In this document: piece after piece, positions 16,303 through 23,975 of the stretch
How the letters are laid out: each line of letters begins with the position of its first letter
How positions within the stretch are numbered: position 1 is the stretch's first letter
Assembly (NCBI RefSeq): GCF_024756235.1
Contig: NZ_JANUGY010000014.1
Location: 1 to 64,000, forward strand
DNA length: 64,000 nucleotides
From: Massilia kyonggiensis
Lineage (GTDB): Bacteria > Pseudomonadota > Gammaproteobacteria > Burkholderiales > Burkholderiaceae_D
Direction of reading: 5' to 3'
The notes under the pieces: generated by a model
Databases searched by the model: none
What the model was told of the DNA's origin: nothing
What the model saw: only the letters and a program-made list of their open reading frames with translations
Made by a program: the position numbers and the translations under genes

Positions 16303-17169
16303 ATGACCGACGCCGCTGACGATTTCGACGCATTATTCGAGGAAGTGGCAGCGCAGCGTGCCAGCGCACCCGCTGCCGCTCCGACGCCGGCGCCCGCGCC
16401 CGAGCCCGCCGCAGGCGGCGACAGCGGCGATACCGACGACCTGGAGGCCCTGTTCGACCAGGTCGCGGCCACCAGCGCCCCGGCTCCGGCCGTCGTGTCC
16501 GCTCCGGCCGCTCCGGTTGCCGCCGCCCCGGCCGAGACCGGCGACGACGAACATGAAAAAGGCATGTACGAGCGCCTGGGAGGCATCGTGCGCCTGCTGC
16601 ACGACTCGCTGCGCGAGCTGGGCTACGACAAGGCCCTGACCGAGGCGTCGTCCCAGATCGTGGACGCCCAGGACCGCCTGGAATACGTCGCCACCCTGAC
16701 CGAACAGGCCGCCAACAAGGTGCTGAACACCCTGGACGACGGCATGCCGGCCCAGGACCTGCTGTCCAAGCAGGCCAAGGACATGGAGAACCGCTGGGAC
16801 GACCTGTTCGCAGGCAAGCTCTCGATCGAACAGTTCAAGGCCCTGGCCGGCGACTCCCGGCAGTTCGCCCAGCTGGTGTCGGAAGCGACCGAAGCCGAGA
16901 AGGCGCGCCTGCTCGAGATCATGATGGCCCAGGACTTCCAGGACATCACGGGCCAGCTGATCAAGAAAGTCGTCGTCATCACCAAGACGGTGGAGAACGA
17001 GCTGACCCAGCTGCTGAAGGACAGCGCGCCGCCGGACGTGAAGGAAAAGCTGGCGCAGAAACAGGCGGCACAGGAACAGCCGCAGCCGTTGATGTCGGGT
17101 CCGTCGGTGCCGTCCGCGGCGCTCGACCAGGACAGTGTCGATGATCTTCTTGCCGATCTGGGATTCTAA
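16303..17169 (+). CDS. cheZ: Protein phosphatase CheZ
   Basis: A 288-residue CheY-P phosphatase that ends chemotaxis signals. The core four-helix region (GGIVRLLHDSLRELGYDKAL onwards) contains the catalytic stretch MMAQDFQDITGQLIKK. The last residues, DQDSVDDLLADLGF, match the C-terminal CheY-binding peptide. The N-terminal 80 residues are unusual: two copies of a similar short motif, DDFDALFEEVAA (residues 6-17) and DDLEALFDQVAA, are joined by Ala/Pro-rich linkers. It starts at ATG 16303 (GGAGAAGCAGGGACT before it). Its TAA overlaps the cheA ATG (TAATG), so the two are coupled. Confidence 0.9.
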   Translation: MTDAADDFDALFEEVAAQRASAPAAAPTPAPAPEPAAGGDSGDTDDLEALFDQVAATSAPAPAVVSAPAAPVAAAPAETGDDEHEKGMYERLGGIVRLLHDSLRELGYDKALTEASSQIVDAQDRLEYVATLTEQAANKVLNTLDDGMPAQDLLSKQAKDMENRWDDLFAGKLSIEQFKALAGDSRQFAQLVSEATEAEKARLLEIMMAQDFQDITGQLIKKVVVITKTVENELTQLLKDSAPPDVKEKLAQKQAAQEQPQPLMSGPSVPSAALDQDSVDDLLADLGF

Positions 17170-19067
17170 TGGATGAAATGCTCAAGGATTTCGTCGTCGA
17201 GGCGATGGATCTTGCAGCGAATGTCGAAGAGCATCTGCTGCACCTCGAACGCGATCCCGACAACAAGGAAACGCTGAACGCGGTCTTCCGCTCGTTCCAC
17301 ACCATCAAGGGTGGCGCGGGTTTCATGGGGCTGCCGGCGCTCGTCGCCGCCTGCCACCTGACGGAAAACCTGTTCGACGCGCTGCGCACCGGCGCGGCCC
17401 CTGTCACGCCCGGCGCGATCGAAGCCTCGCTGCAGGCGTCGGGCTTCGTGGCCGACCAGCTCAATGACCTGAACAACGGCGCGACGCCGGACCAGCTGCC
17501 GCAGATGCCGGCCGACCTCGAGCGCATGCTCAAGGACGCCATCGCCGGCAAGGACGCCGCGCCCGCGCCGAAGGCCGCACCCGCGCCTGCGCCCGCGAAG
17601 GCTGCGCCGGCTCCGGCCGCGGCCGCACCGGCACCGGTGGCGGCGCCAGCTGCACCGGGCGCCGACGGTCTCGATTGGGAAGCGATGTACCTGGCGGTCG
17701 TCCCGCCGGGCACGTACACGCCGGCCGAGGCGCCTGCCGCCGCGCCGGCCGTTGCCGTCGAGGCAGTCGCCGCACCCGTGCAGGCTGCAGCGGTGGAAGC
17801 CGCCGCACCCGCGGCATCCGGCAAACCGGGCTGGGACGGCGTCGAGCGCCGCACCGAAAACAAGCCCGCGAGCACCGGCCCCGCGAAGGACGAGAGCATC
17901 CGTATCGACGCGGTCAAGCTGGACGCGCTGCTGGAAGTGGCCGGCGAATCCGTGCAGGCCGCGAACCAGGCGGCCGTGCTGCTGGAACGCCTGTCGCAGT
18001 TCAAGTTCGAAGGCCAGGCCGCCACCCTGATGGCCACGCTGACGGAAACGCTGGAGCGCGCGTCGCGCTACTCGGCCGAGCTGCAGCGCGCCACGCTGGC
18101 GACCCGCATGCAGCCGGTCGGCCGCCTGTTCCAGAAATTCCCGCGCCTCGTGCGCGAGCTGGCGAAGGACCTGGGCAAGGACGTCGAGCTGACCATCGAA
18201 GGCGCCGAGACGGAAGTCGACCGCGTCGTCGTGGACAGCCTGTACGACCCGCTCGTGCACATGCTGCGCAACGCGCTGGACCACGGCGTCGAGTCGCCGG
18301 AAGACCGCGTCGCCAACGGCAAGCCCGCCAAGGCCTACATCCTGCTGAAAGCGTGGCAGGAAGCGAACAGCGTCATGATCGTGCTGCAGGACGACGGCCG
18401 CGGCATGGACCCGGCCAAGCTGCGCAAGAAGGCGATGGAAAAGGGCCTCATCTCCGAGAACCAGGCGACCAGCGACGACGAGGCGTACCAGCTCGTGTTC
18501 CTGCCGGGCTTCTCGACCAAGGAAGTGGCGTCGTCGGTCTCGGGCCGCGGCGTGGGCATGGACGTGGTCAAGACGGCCGTCGAGAAGAACCGCGGCGCGA
18601 TCCGCATCGACTCGAACCTGGGTACCGGTACGAAGTTCTCGATCCGCCTGCCGATCGAACTGTCGATCGTGCCGACCATGCTCGTGTCGACGTCGGGCGC
18701 GCAGCTGGCCCTGCCGATGGCGGTGGTCGAGCGCGTCGTCGAACTGCCTGAGACCTTCATGCAGGTCGGCGGCGCCCCGGTGCTGAAGGACCAGGGCCGT
18801 CCGCTGCCGGTGCGTTCGCTCGCGCTGTCGCTCGGCTACGAGGAATGCGTGGAGCGCGTGGGCATCGTCATCAACGCCCCGCAGCCGTACATCATCGCGG
18901 TGGAAGCGGTCGACGGCACGGCCGACCTGGTGATCAAGCCGATGACGGCGCTGAACGTCGAAGGCATCACGGGTACGGCGCGTTCGGCGGAAGGTTCGCT
19001 CGTGCTGGTCGTCGGCCTGTCGTTCCTGATGGACGGTTGCCGCTCGACGGTACGCTTGGCCGCATAA
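17169..19067 (+). CDS. cheA: Chemotaxis histidine kinase CheA, apparently without P2 domain
   Basis: A 632-residue cytoplasmic kinase. The Hpt domain (1-115) has the phosphorylated His in RSFHTIKGGAGF (H44). An Ala/Pro-rich linker (about 126-240) takes the place of a P2 CheY/CheB-docking domain; only a short conserved-looking patch, GLDWEAMYLAVVPPGTYTP, stands out. Then come the dimerisation helices (from SIRIDAVKLDALLEVAGE), the ATPase (N box RNALDHGVE, G1 DDGRGMD, G2 GRGVGMDVVK) and a CheW-like regulatory domain to the end. No cheY, cheW or receptor gene is adjacent; partners must be elsewhere. A strong terminator follows. Confidence 0.93.
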   Translation: MDEMLKDFVVEAMDLAANVEEHLLHLERDPDNKETLNAVFRSFHTIKGGAGFMGLPALVAACHLTENLFDALRTGAAPVTPGAIEASLQASGFVADQLNDLNNGATPDQLPQMPADLERMLKDAIAGKDAAPAPKAAPAPAPAKAAPAPAAAAPAPVAAPAAPGADGLDWEAMYLAVVPPGTYTPAEAPAAAPAVAVEAVAAPVQAAAVEAAAPAASGKPGWDGVERRTENKPASTGPAKDESIRIDAVKLDALLEVAGESVQAANQAAVLLERLSQFKFEGQAATLMATLTETLERASRYSAELQRATLATRMQPVGRLFQKFPRLVRELAKDLGKDVELTIEGAETEVDRVVVDSLYDPLVHMLRNALDHGVESPEDRVANGKPAKAYILLKAWQEANSVMIVLQDDGRGMDPAKLRKKAMEKGLISENQATSDDEAYQLVFLPGFSTKEVASSVSGRGVGMDVVKTAVEKNRGAIRIDSNLGTGTKFSIRLPIELSIVPTMLVSTSGAQLALPMAVVERVVELPETFMQVGGAPVLKDQGRPLPVRSLALSLGYEECVERVGIVINAPQPYIIAVEAVDGTADLVIKPMTALNVEGITGTARSAEGSLVLVVGLSFLMDGCRSTVRLAA

Positions 19068-19102
19068 ACCACGCCGGCTGCATTTTTGCTACAAAGCTAC
19101 GA

Positions 19103-19133
19103 AAAGCCTGCGCAGGAAATGCGCAGGCTTTTT
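19103..19133 (+). terminator. Terminator of cheZ-cheA
   Basis: A perfect stem AAGCCTGCGC / GCGCAGGCTT with loop AGGAAAT and a run of seven T's. Confidence 0.9.
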
Positions 19134-19212
19134 TTATTTGTGCGTCTGCAAATCCGTCCAAACAAAATTTTTATACAGATGAGTTCATTGGAATAATCGT
19201 GCTCGCAGGGCG

Positions 19213-19243
19213 TTGCTTCCGCATTGCACAAATATGGCATAAT
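19213..19243 (+). promoter_or_regulatory. Possible leuC promoter
   Basis: TTGCTT at 19213 and CATAAT at 19238 are separated by 19 bp in an AT-rich stretch just upstream of leuC. The spacing is long, so this is tentative. Confidence 0.3.
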
Positions 19244-19287
19244 CAAAGACCATGCCCGCATGTAGCGGTCGCTTTACTGGATTTAAC

Positions 19288-20688
19288 ATGTTAAAAACGC
19301 TCTACGACAAACTTTGGGATTCGCATGTCGTGCGTGCCGATGCGGATGGCACCACCGTGCTGTATATCGACCGTCACCTGGTCCACGAAGTCACCAGCCC
19401 GCAGGCGTTCGAAGGCCTGCGCGAAGCCGGCCGCCCGCTATGGCGCACTTCGGCCAATCTTGCCGTAGCTGACCACAACGTGCCCACGACCGACCGCTCG
19501 CACGGCATCGCCGACCCGACCTCGCGCCTGCAGGTCGAGACGCTGGACAATAACACCAAGTCCTTCGGCGTCACGTACTTCAACATGAACGACAAGCGCC
19601 AGGGCATCGTGCACGTGATCGGCCCGGAGCAGGGCGCCACCTTGCCGGGCATGACCGTCGTGTGCGGCGACTCGCACACGTCCACGCACGGCGCGTTCGG
19701 CGCGCTGGCCCACGGTATCGGCACGTCGGAAGTCGAGCATGTGATGGCCACGCAGACGCTGCTCGCGAAGAAATCCAAATCCATGCTGGTGCAGGTCGAC
19801 GGCGACCTGCCGGCCGGCGTGACCGCCAAGGACATCGTGCTGGCCGTGATCGGCAAGATCGGCACCGCCGGCGGCACGGGCTACGCCATCGAATTCGGCG
19901 GCTCGACGATCCGCTCGCTGTCGATGGAAGGCCGCATGACGGTCTGCAACATGGCGATCGAAGCGGGCGCGCGCGCCGGCATGGTCGCCGTCGACGACAC
20001 GACCATCGAGTACGTGAAGGGCCGCCCGTTCGCCCCCGTCGGCCCGCAGTGGGAACAGGCCGTCGCCTACTGGCGCACCTTGCACTCGGATCCGGGCGCG
20101 AAGTTCGACCTCGTCGTGCAGCTGAATGCCGCCGAGATCCGTCCGCAGGTGACCTGGGGCACGTCGCCCGAGCAGGTCACGACGATCGACGGCCGCGTGC
20201 CCGATCCGGACAAGGAAAAAGACCCCGTCAAGCGCGACGCGATGGAAAAGGCCCTCGTCTACATGGACCTGAAGCCGAACACCGCGATGGAAGACATCCG
20301 CATCGACAAGGTGTTCATCGGTTCCTGCACCAACTCGCGCATCGAAGACCTGCGCGCCGCCGCGGCCGTCGTGCGCGGCCGCCAGCGCGCGTCGAACGTC
20401 AAGCTCGCGATGGTCGTGCCGGGCTCCGGTCTCGTGAAGGAGCAGGCGGAACGCGAAGGGCTGGACCAGATCTTCAAGGCCGCCGGCTTCGAATGGCGCG
20501 AGCCGGGCTGCTCGATGTGCCTCGCGATGAACGCCGACCGCCTGGAACCGGGCGAACGCTGCGCGTCGACGTCGAACCGCAACTTCGAAGGCCGCCAGGG
20601 CCAGGGCGGCCGCACGCACCTGGTGTCTCCGGCGATGGCCGCGGCGGCTGGCATTGCCGGTCATTTCGTCGATGTTCGTAAAATCTGA
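19288..20688 (+). CDS. leuC: 3-isopropylmalate dehydratase large subunit
   Basis: A 466-residue aconitase-family subunit that, with LeuD, converts 2-isopropylmalate to 3-isopropylmalate in leucine synthesis. The 4Fe-4S ligands are visible: Cys in VVCGDSHTST, Cys in FIGSCTNSR and Cys in GCSMCLAMN. GDSHTSTHGAFGALAHGIG and RNFEGRQG are signature motifs. The length equals that of E. coli LeuC. The start MLKTLYDKLWDSHVV is chosen over an in-frame upstream extension. First gene of leuC-entericidin-leuD-leuB. Confidence 0.97.
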   Translation: MLKTLYDKLWDSHVVRADADGTTVLYIDRHLVHEVTSPQAFEGLREAGRPLWRTSANLAVADHNVPTTDRSHGIADPTSRLQVETLDNNTKSFGVTYFNMNDKRQGIVHVIGPEQGATLPGMTVVCGDSHTSTHGAFGALAHGIGTSEVEHVMATQTLLAKKSKSMLVQVDGDLPAGVTAKDIVLAVIGKIGTAGGTGYAIEFGGSTIRSLSMEGRMTVCNMAIEAGARAGMVAVDDTTIEYVKGRPFAPVGPQWEQAVAYWRTLHSDPGAKFDLVVQLNAAEIRPQVTWGTSPEQVTTIDGRVPDPDKEKDPVKRDAMEKALVYMDLKPNTAMEDIRIDKVFIGSCTNSRIEDLRAAAAVVRGRQRASNVKLAMVVPGSGLVKEQAEREGLDQIFKAAGFEWREPGCSMCLAMNADRLEPGERCASTSNRNFEGRQGQGGRTHLVSPAMAAAAGIAGHFVDVRKI

Positions 20689-20702
20689 TCCAGCTTAGTC
20701 AA

Positions 20703-20825
20703 ATGAAGAAAATCGTTGCTCTCGCACTCATCGCAATCGCCGCAGCCGGCTGCAATACCATTTCGGGCGTCGGCAAGGACGTGCAGAAAGTTGGCCAGGT
20801 CATCACGGGCGCTGGTGGTAAATAA
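20703..20825 (+). CDS. Entericidin A/B family small lipoprotein
   Basis: A 40-residue protein: MKKIVALALIAIAAAGCNTI followed by SGVGKDVQKVGQVITGAGGK. The lipobox AAGC fits signal peptidase II cleavage, and the rest matches the entericidin pattern (N-T-x-x-G-x-G-K-D). It lies between leuC and leuD, ending three bases before leuD. Entericidins are envelope lipoproteins linked to stress or lysis control; a link to leucine synthesis is not evident. Confidence 0.88.
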   Translation: MKKIVALALIAIAAAGCNTISGVGKDVQKVGQVITGAGGK

Positions 20826-20827
20826 TC

Positions 20828-21475
20828 ATGGATAAATTCACCGTACACGAAGGACTGGTGGTCCCGCTGGACCGGGCCAACGTCGACACCGACGCCATCA
20901 TTCCGAAGCAGTTCCTCAAGTCGATCCGCCGCACCGGCTTCGGCCCCAACCTGTTCGACGAGTGGCGTTACCTCGACCACGGCGAACCGGGCATGGACAA
21001 CAGCAAGCGCCCGGTCAATCCGGACTTCGTGCTGAACCAGCCGCGCTACGCCGGCGCGTCGATCCTGCTGACCCGCAAGAACTTCGGCTGCGGCTCGTCG
21101 CGCGAGCACGCGCCGTGGGCCCTTCAGCAGTATGGCTTCCGCGCCATCATCGCGCCGAGCTTCGCCGACATCTTCTTCAACAACTGCTTCAAGGGCGGCC
21201 TGCTGCCGATCGTGCTGGACGAAGCGAAGGTCGACCAGCTGATGAATGAAGTGAAGGCATTCCCGGGCTACAAGCTCGTCGTCGACCTCGAGAAGCAGAC
21301 CGTGGGCACGCCGGACGGCCACCTCGCGTTCGAATTCGCCATCGACGACTTCCGCAAGTACTGCCTGCTGAACGGCCTGGACGACATCGGCCTCACGCTG
21401 CGCCACGCCGACGACATCCGCGCCTTCGAAGAACGCCATCTGCGCGCGCAGCCGTGGCTCGCCAACACCATCTGA
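20828..21475 (+). CDS. leuD: 3-isopropylmalate dehydratase small subunit
   Basis: A 215-residue swivel-domain partner of LeuC. Signature stretches are VVPLDRANVDTDAIIPKQFL, the FGCGSSREHAPWAL loop that contacts the substrate, and FFNNCFKGGLLPI. It starts just after the entericidin gene and 14 bp before leuB. Confidence 0.97.
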   Translation: MDKFTVHEGLVVPLDRANVDTDAIIPKQFLKSIRRTGFGPNLFDEWRYLDHGEPGMDNSKRPVNPDFVLNQPRYAGASILLTRKNFGCGSSREHAPWALQQYGFRAIIAPSFADIFFNNCFKGGLLPIVLDEAKVDQLMNEVKAFPGYKLVVDLEKQTVGTPDGHLAFEFAIDDFRKYCLLNGLDDIGLTLRHADDIRAFEERHLRAQPWLANTI

Positions 21476-21489
21476 ACGAGAACAAGAAC

Positions 21490-22560
21490 ATGAAGATTGC
21501 CATTCTGCCGGGCGACGGCATCGGTCCCGAAATCACCGCGCAAGCCGTCAAGGTGCTGAACGCACTGGGCGAGTCCTTCGAACTGGAAAGCGCGGACGTC
21601 GGCGGCGCCGGCTATGCCGCGCACGGCCACCCGCTGCCGCAGGGCACGCTGGCGCTGGCGAAGGCCGCGGACGCCGTGCTGTTCGGCGCCGTCGGCGACT
21701 ACAAGTACGACTCGCTGGAGCGCGCGCTGCGTCCGGAACAGGCCATCCTCGGCCTGCGCAAGGAACTGGGCCTGTTCGCCAACCTGCGTCCCGCGATCCT
21801 GTATCCGGAACTGGCCGGCGCCTCCACCTTGAAGCCGGAAGTGGTGTCGGGCCTCGACATCCTGATCATCCGCGAACTGACGGGCGACATCTATTTCGGC
21901 AAACCGCGCGGCGTGCGCGAATGCCCGGACGGTCCGTTCGCGGGCCAGCGCGAAGGCTTCGACACGATGCGCTATGCGGAAGGCGAGATCCGCCGCATCG
22001 CCCACGTCGCGTTCCAGGCCGCGCGCAAGCGCGACCGCCGCGTGACGAGCGTCGACAAGGCCAACGTGCTGGAGACGTTCCAGTTCTGGCGCGACATCGT
22101 CACCGACGTGCACAAGGAATACCAGGACGTCGAGCTCGAACACATGTACGTCGATAACGCCGCGATGCAGCTCGTGCGTGCGCCGAAGAAATTCGACGTG
22201 ATCGTCACCGGCAACATGTTCGGCGACATCCTGTCCGATGCGGCCGCGATGCTGACCGGCTCGATCGGCATGCTGCCGTCGGCGTCGCTAGACTCCCGCA
22301 ACAAGGGGCTGTACGAGCCGTCGCACGGTTCGGCGCCGGATATCGCGGGCAAGGGCGTCGCGAATCCGCTGGCGACGATCCTGTCCGCCGCGATGATGCT
22401 GCGTTTCTCGCTGGGCAAGGCCGAACAGGCCGACCGCATCGAGAACGCCGTCAAGAAGGTGCTGGCCCAGGGCCTGCGCACGCCGGACATCTTTGAGGAA
22501 GGCACCACGCGCGTCGGTACGGAACAGATGGGCGACGCAGTCGTCAACGCATTGGGTTGA
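21490..22560 (+). CDS. leuB: 3-isopropylmalate dehydrogenase
   Basis: A 356-residue NAD-dependent decarboxylating dehydrogenase, third step of the leucine-specific pathway. Motifs: MKIAILPGDGIGPEI, RELTGDIYFGKPRG, DKANVLETFQFWR, the metal-binding Asp cluster MFGDILSDAAAMLTGSIG, and the NAD loop EPSHGSAPDIAGKGVANP. The start is ATG 21490. Followed by asd after 47 bp. Confidence 0.97.
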   Translation: MKIAILPGDGIGPEITAQAVKVLNALGESFELESADVGGAGYAAHGHPLPQGTLALAKAADAVLFGAVGDYKYDSLERALRPEQAILGLRKELGLFANLRPAILYPELAGASTLKPEVVSGLDILIIRELTGDIYFGKPRGVRECPDGPFAGQREGFDTMRYAEGEIRRIAHVAFQAARKRDRRVTSVDKANVLETFQFWRDIVTDVHKEYQDVELEHMYVDNAAMQLVRAPKKFDVIVTGNMFGDILSDAAAMLTGSIGMLPSASLDSRNKGLYEPSHGSAPDIAGKGVANPLATILSAAMMLRFSLGKAEQADRIENAVKKVLAQGLRTPDIFEEGTTRVGTEQMGDAVVNALG

Positions 22561-22607
22561 CCAGGAATACGCCCGGTCGGGCGGAACATTTTTAAACGAG
22601 GGATATC

Positions 22608-23729
22608 ATGAAATTAGTAGGTCTGGTTGGTTGGCGCGGCATGGTCGGTTCGGTCCTCATGCAGCGCATGCAGGACGAGGGCGATTTCGCCCACATCGAG
22701 CCGGTGTTCTTCACCACCTCGAATCCGGGTGGCGACGCGCCGAAGATGGCGAAGAACGAAACCAAGCTGAAAAGCGCAACCGACATCGCCGAACTGTCGA
22801 AATGCGAGATCATCATCTCGTGCCAGGGCGGCGACTACACGACCGAAGTGTTCCCGAAACTGCGCGCCGCCGGCTGGAACGGCTACTGGATCGACGCCGC
22901 GTCGACCCTGCGCATGAACGACGACGCCGTCATCGTGCTCGACCCCGTCAACCTGAACGTCATCAAGGACGCGATGGTGCGCGGCGTGAAGAACTTCATC
23001 GGCGGTAACTGCACCGTGTCGTGCATGCTGATGGGTCTCGGCGGCCTGTTCAAGCACGACCTGGTCGACTGGATGACGTCGATGACGTACCAGGCCGCAT
23101 CGGGCGGCGGCGCGCAGCACATGCGCGAGCTGCTGACCCAGTTCGGCACGATCAACTCGTCCGTCAAGCACCTGCTGGACAACCCGGCGTCGGCAATCCT
23201 GGAAATCGACCGCGGTGTGCTGGCCACCCAGCACGGCCTGTCGGCCGAAGAAACCAAGCAGTTCGGCGTGCCGCTGGCCGGCAACCTGATCCCCTGGATC
23301 GACAAGGACCTGGGCAACGGCCAGTCGAAGGAAGAGTGGAAGGGCGGCGCCGAGACCAACAAGATCCTGGGCCGCCACAACGGCGCCAATGTGATCCCGG
23401 TCGACGGCCTGTGCGTCCGCATCGGCGCGATGCGCTGCCACTCGCAGGCGCTGACCATCAAGCTGAAGAAGGACGTGCCGCTGGACGAGATCAACGACAT
23501 CATCGCGAACGACAACCAGTGGGTGAAGTTCGTGCCGAACACGCGCGAAGCGTCGGTGCGCGACCTGACCCCGGCCGCCGTCACGGGCAGCCTGACGATC
23601 CCGGTCGGCCGCGTGCGCAAGATGTCGATGGGCCCGGAGTACATCTCCGCGTTCACCGTCGGCGACCAGCTGCTGTGGGGCGCCGCCGAGCCGCTGCGCC
23701 GCATGCTGCGTATCGTGCTGGACAAGTAA
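22608..23729 (+). CDS. asd: Aspartate-semialdehyde dehydrogenase
   Basis: A 373-residue enzyme that reduces aspartyl phosphate for lysine, methionine and threonine synthesis. The NADP-binding start is KLVGLVGWRGMVGSVLMQRM. The catalytic Cys is in GGNCTVSCM, and the substrate and acid-base region is in RIGAMRCHSQALTIKL. The length is that of the gamma-type Asd. It is followed by a strong terminator, so it closes the leu-asd transcript. Confidence 0.97.
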   Translation: MKLVGLVGWRGMVGSVLMQRMQDEGDFAHIEPVFFTTSNPGGDAPKMAKNETKLKSATDIAELSKCEIIISCQGGDYTTEVFPKLRAAGWNGYWIDAASTLRMNDDAVIVLDPVNLNVIKDAMVRGVKNFIGGNCTVSCMLMGLGGLFKHDLVDWMTSMTYQAASGGGAQHMRELLTQFGTINSSVKHLLDNPASAILEIDRGVLATQHGLSAEETKQFGVPLAGNLIPWIDKDLGNGQSKEEWKGGAETNKILGRHNGANVIPVDGLCVRIGAMRCHSQALTIKLKKDVPLDEINDIIANDNQWVKFVPNTREASVRDLTPAAVTGSLTIPVGRVRKMSMGPEYISAFTVGDQLLWGAAEPLRRMLRIVLDK

Positions 23730-23755
23730 TGCCATTCACCTGCGGGTGAAGGGGA

Positions 23756-23782
23756 GGGCGGCTCGCGGGCCGCCCTTTTTTT
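23756..23782 (+). terminator. Terminator after asd
   Basis: A stem GGGCGGC / GCCGCCC with loop TCGCGG and a T7 tail, 27 bp past the asd stop. Confidence 0.9.
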
Positions 23783-23975
23783 ATTCTGGATTTGGTAGCG
23801 AATTGACACCGAATCATCCAAAAAACATCATAAGTCTGAATAGACCGTCTACATACGTCAGACTCCCTGAATGTTTCTCCCCACGGAACTTGCATGCCAC
23901 AGTGCATGATGATATGTTCCTGAGACCTCCGGCCACGTCGCTCTCGAACCTATGCATGTCACTCCCCGCCTCCCG

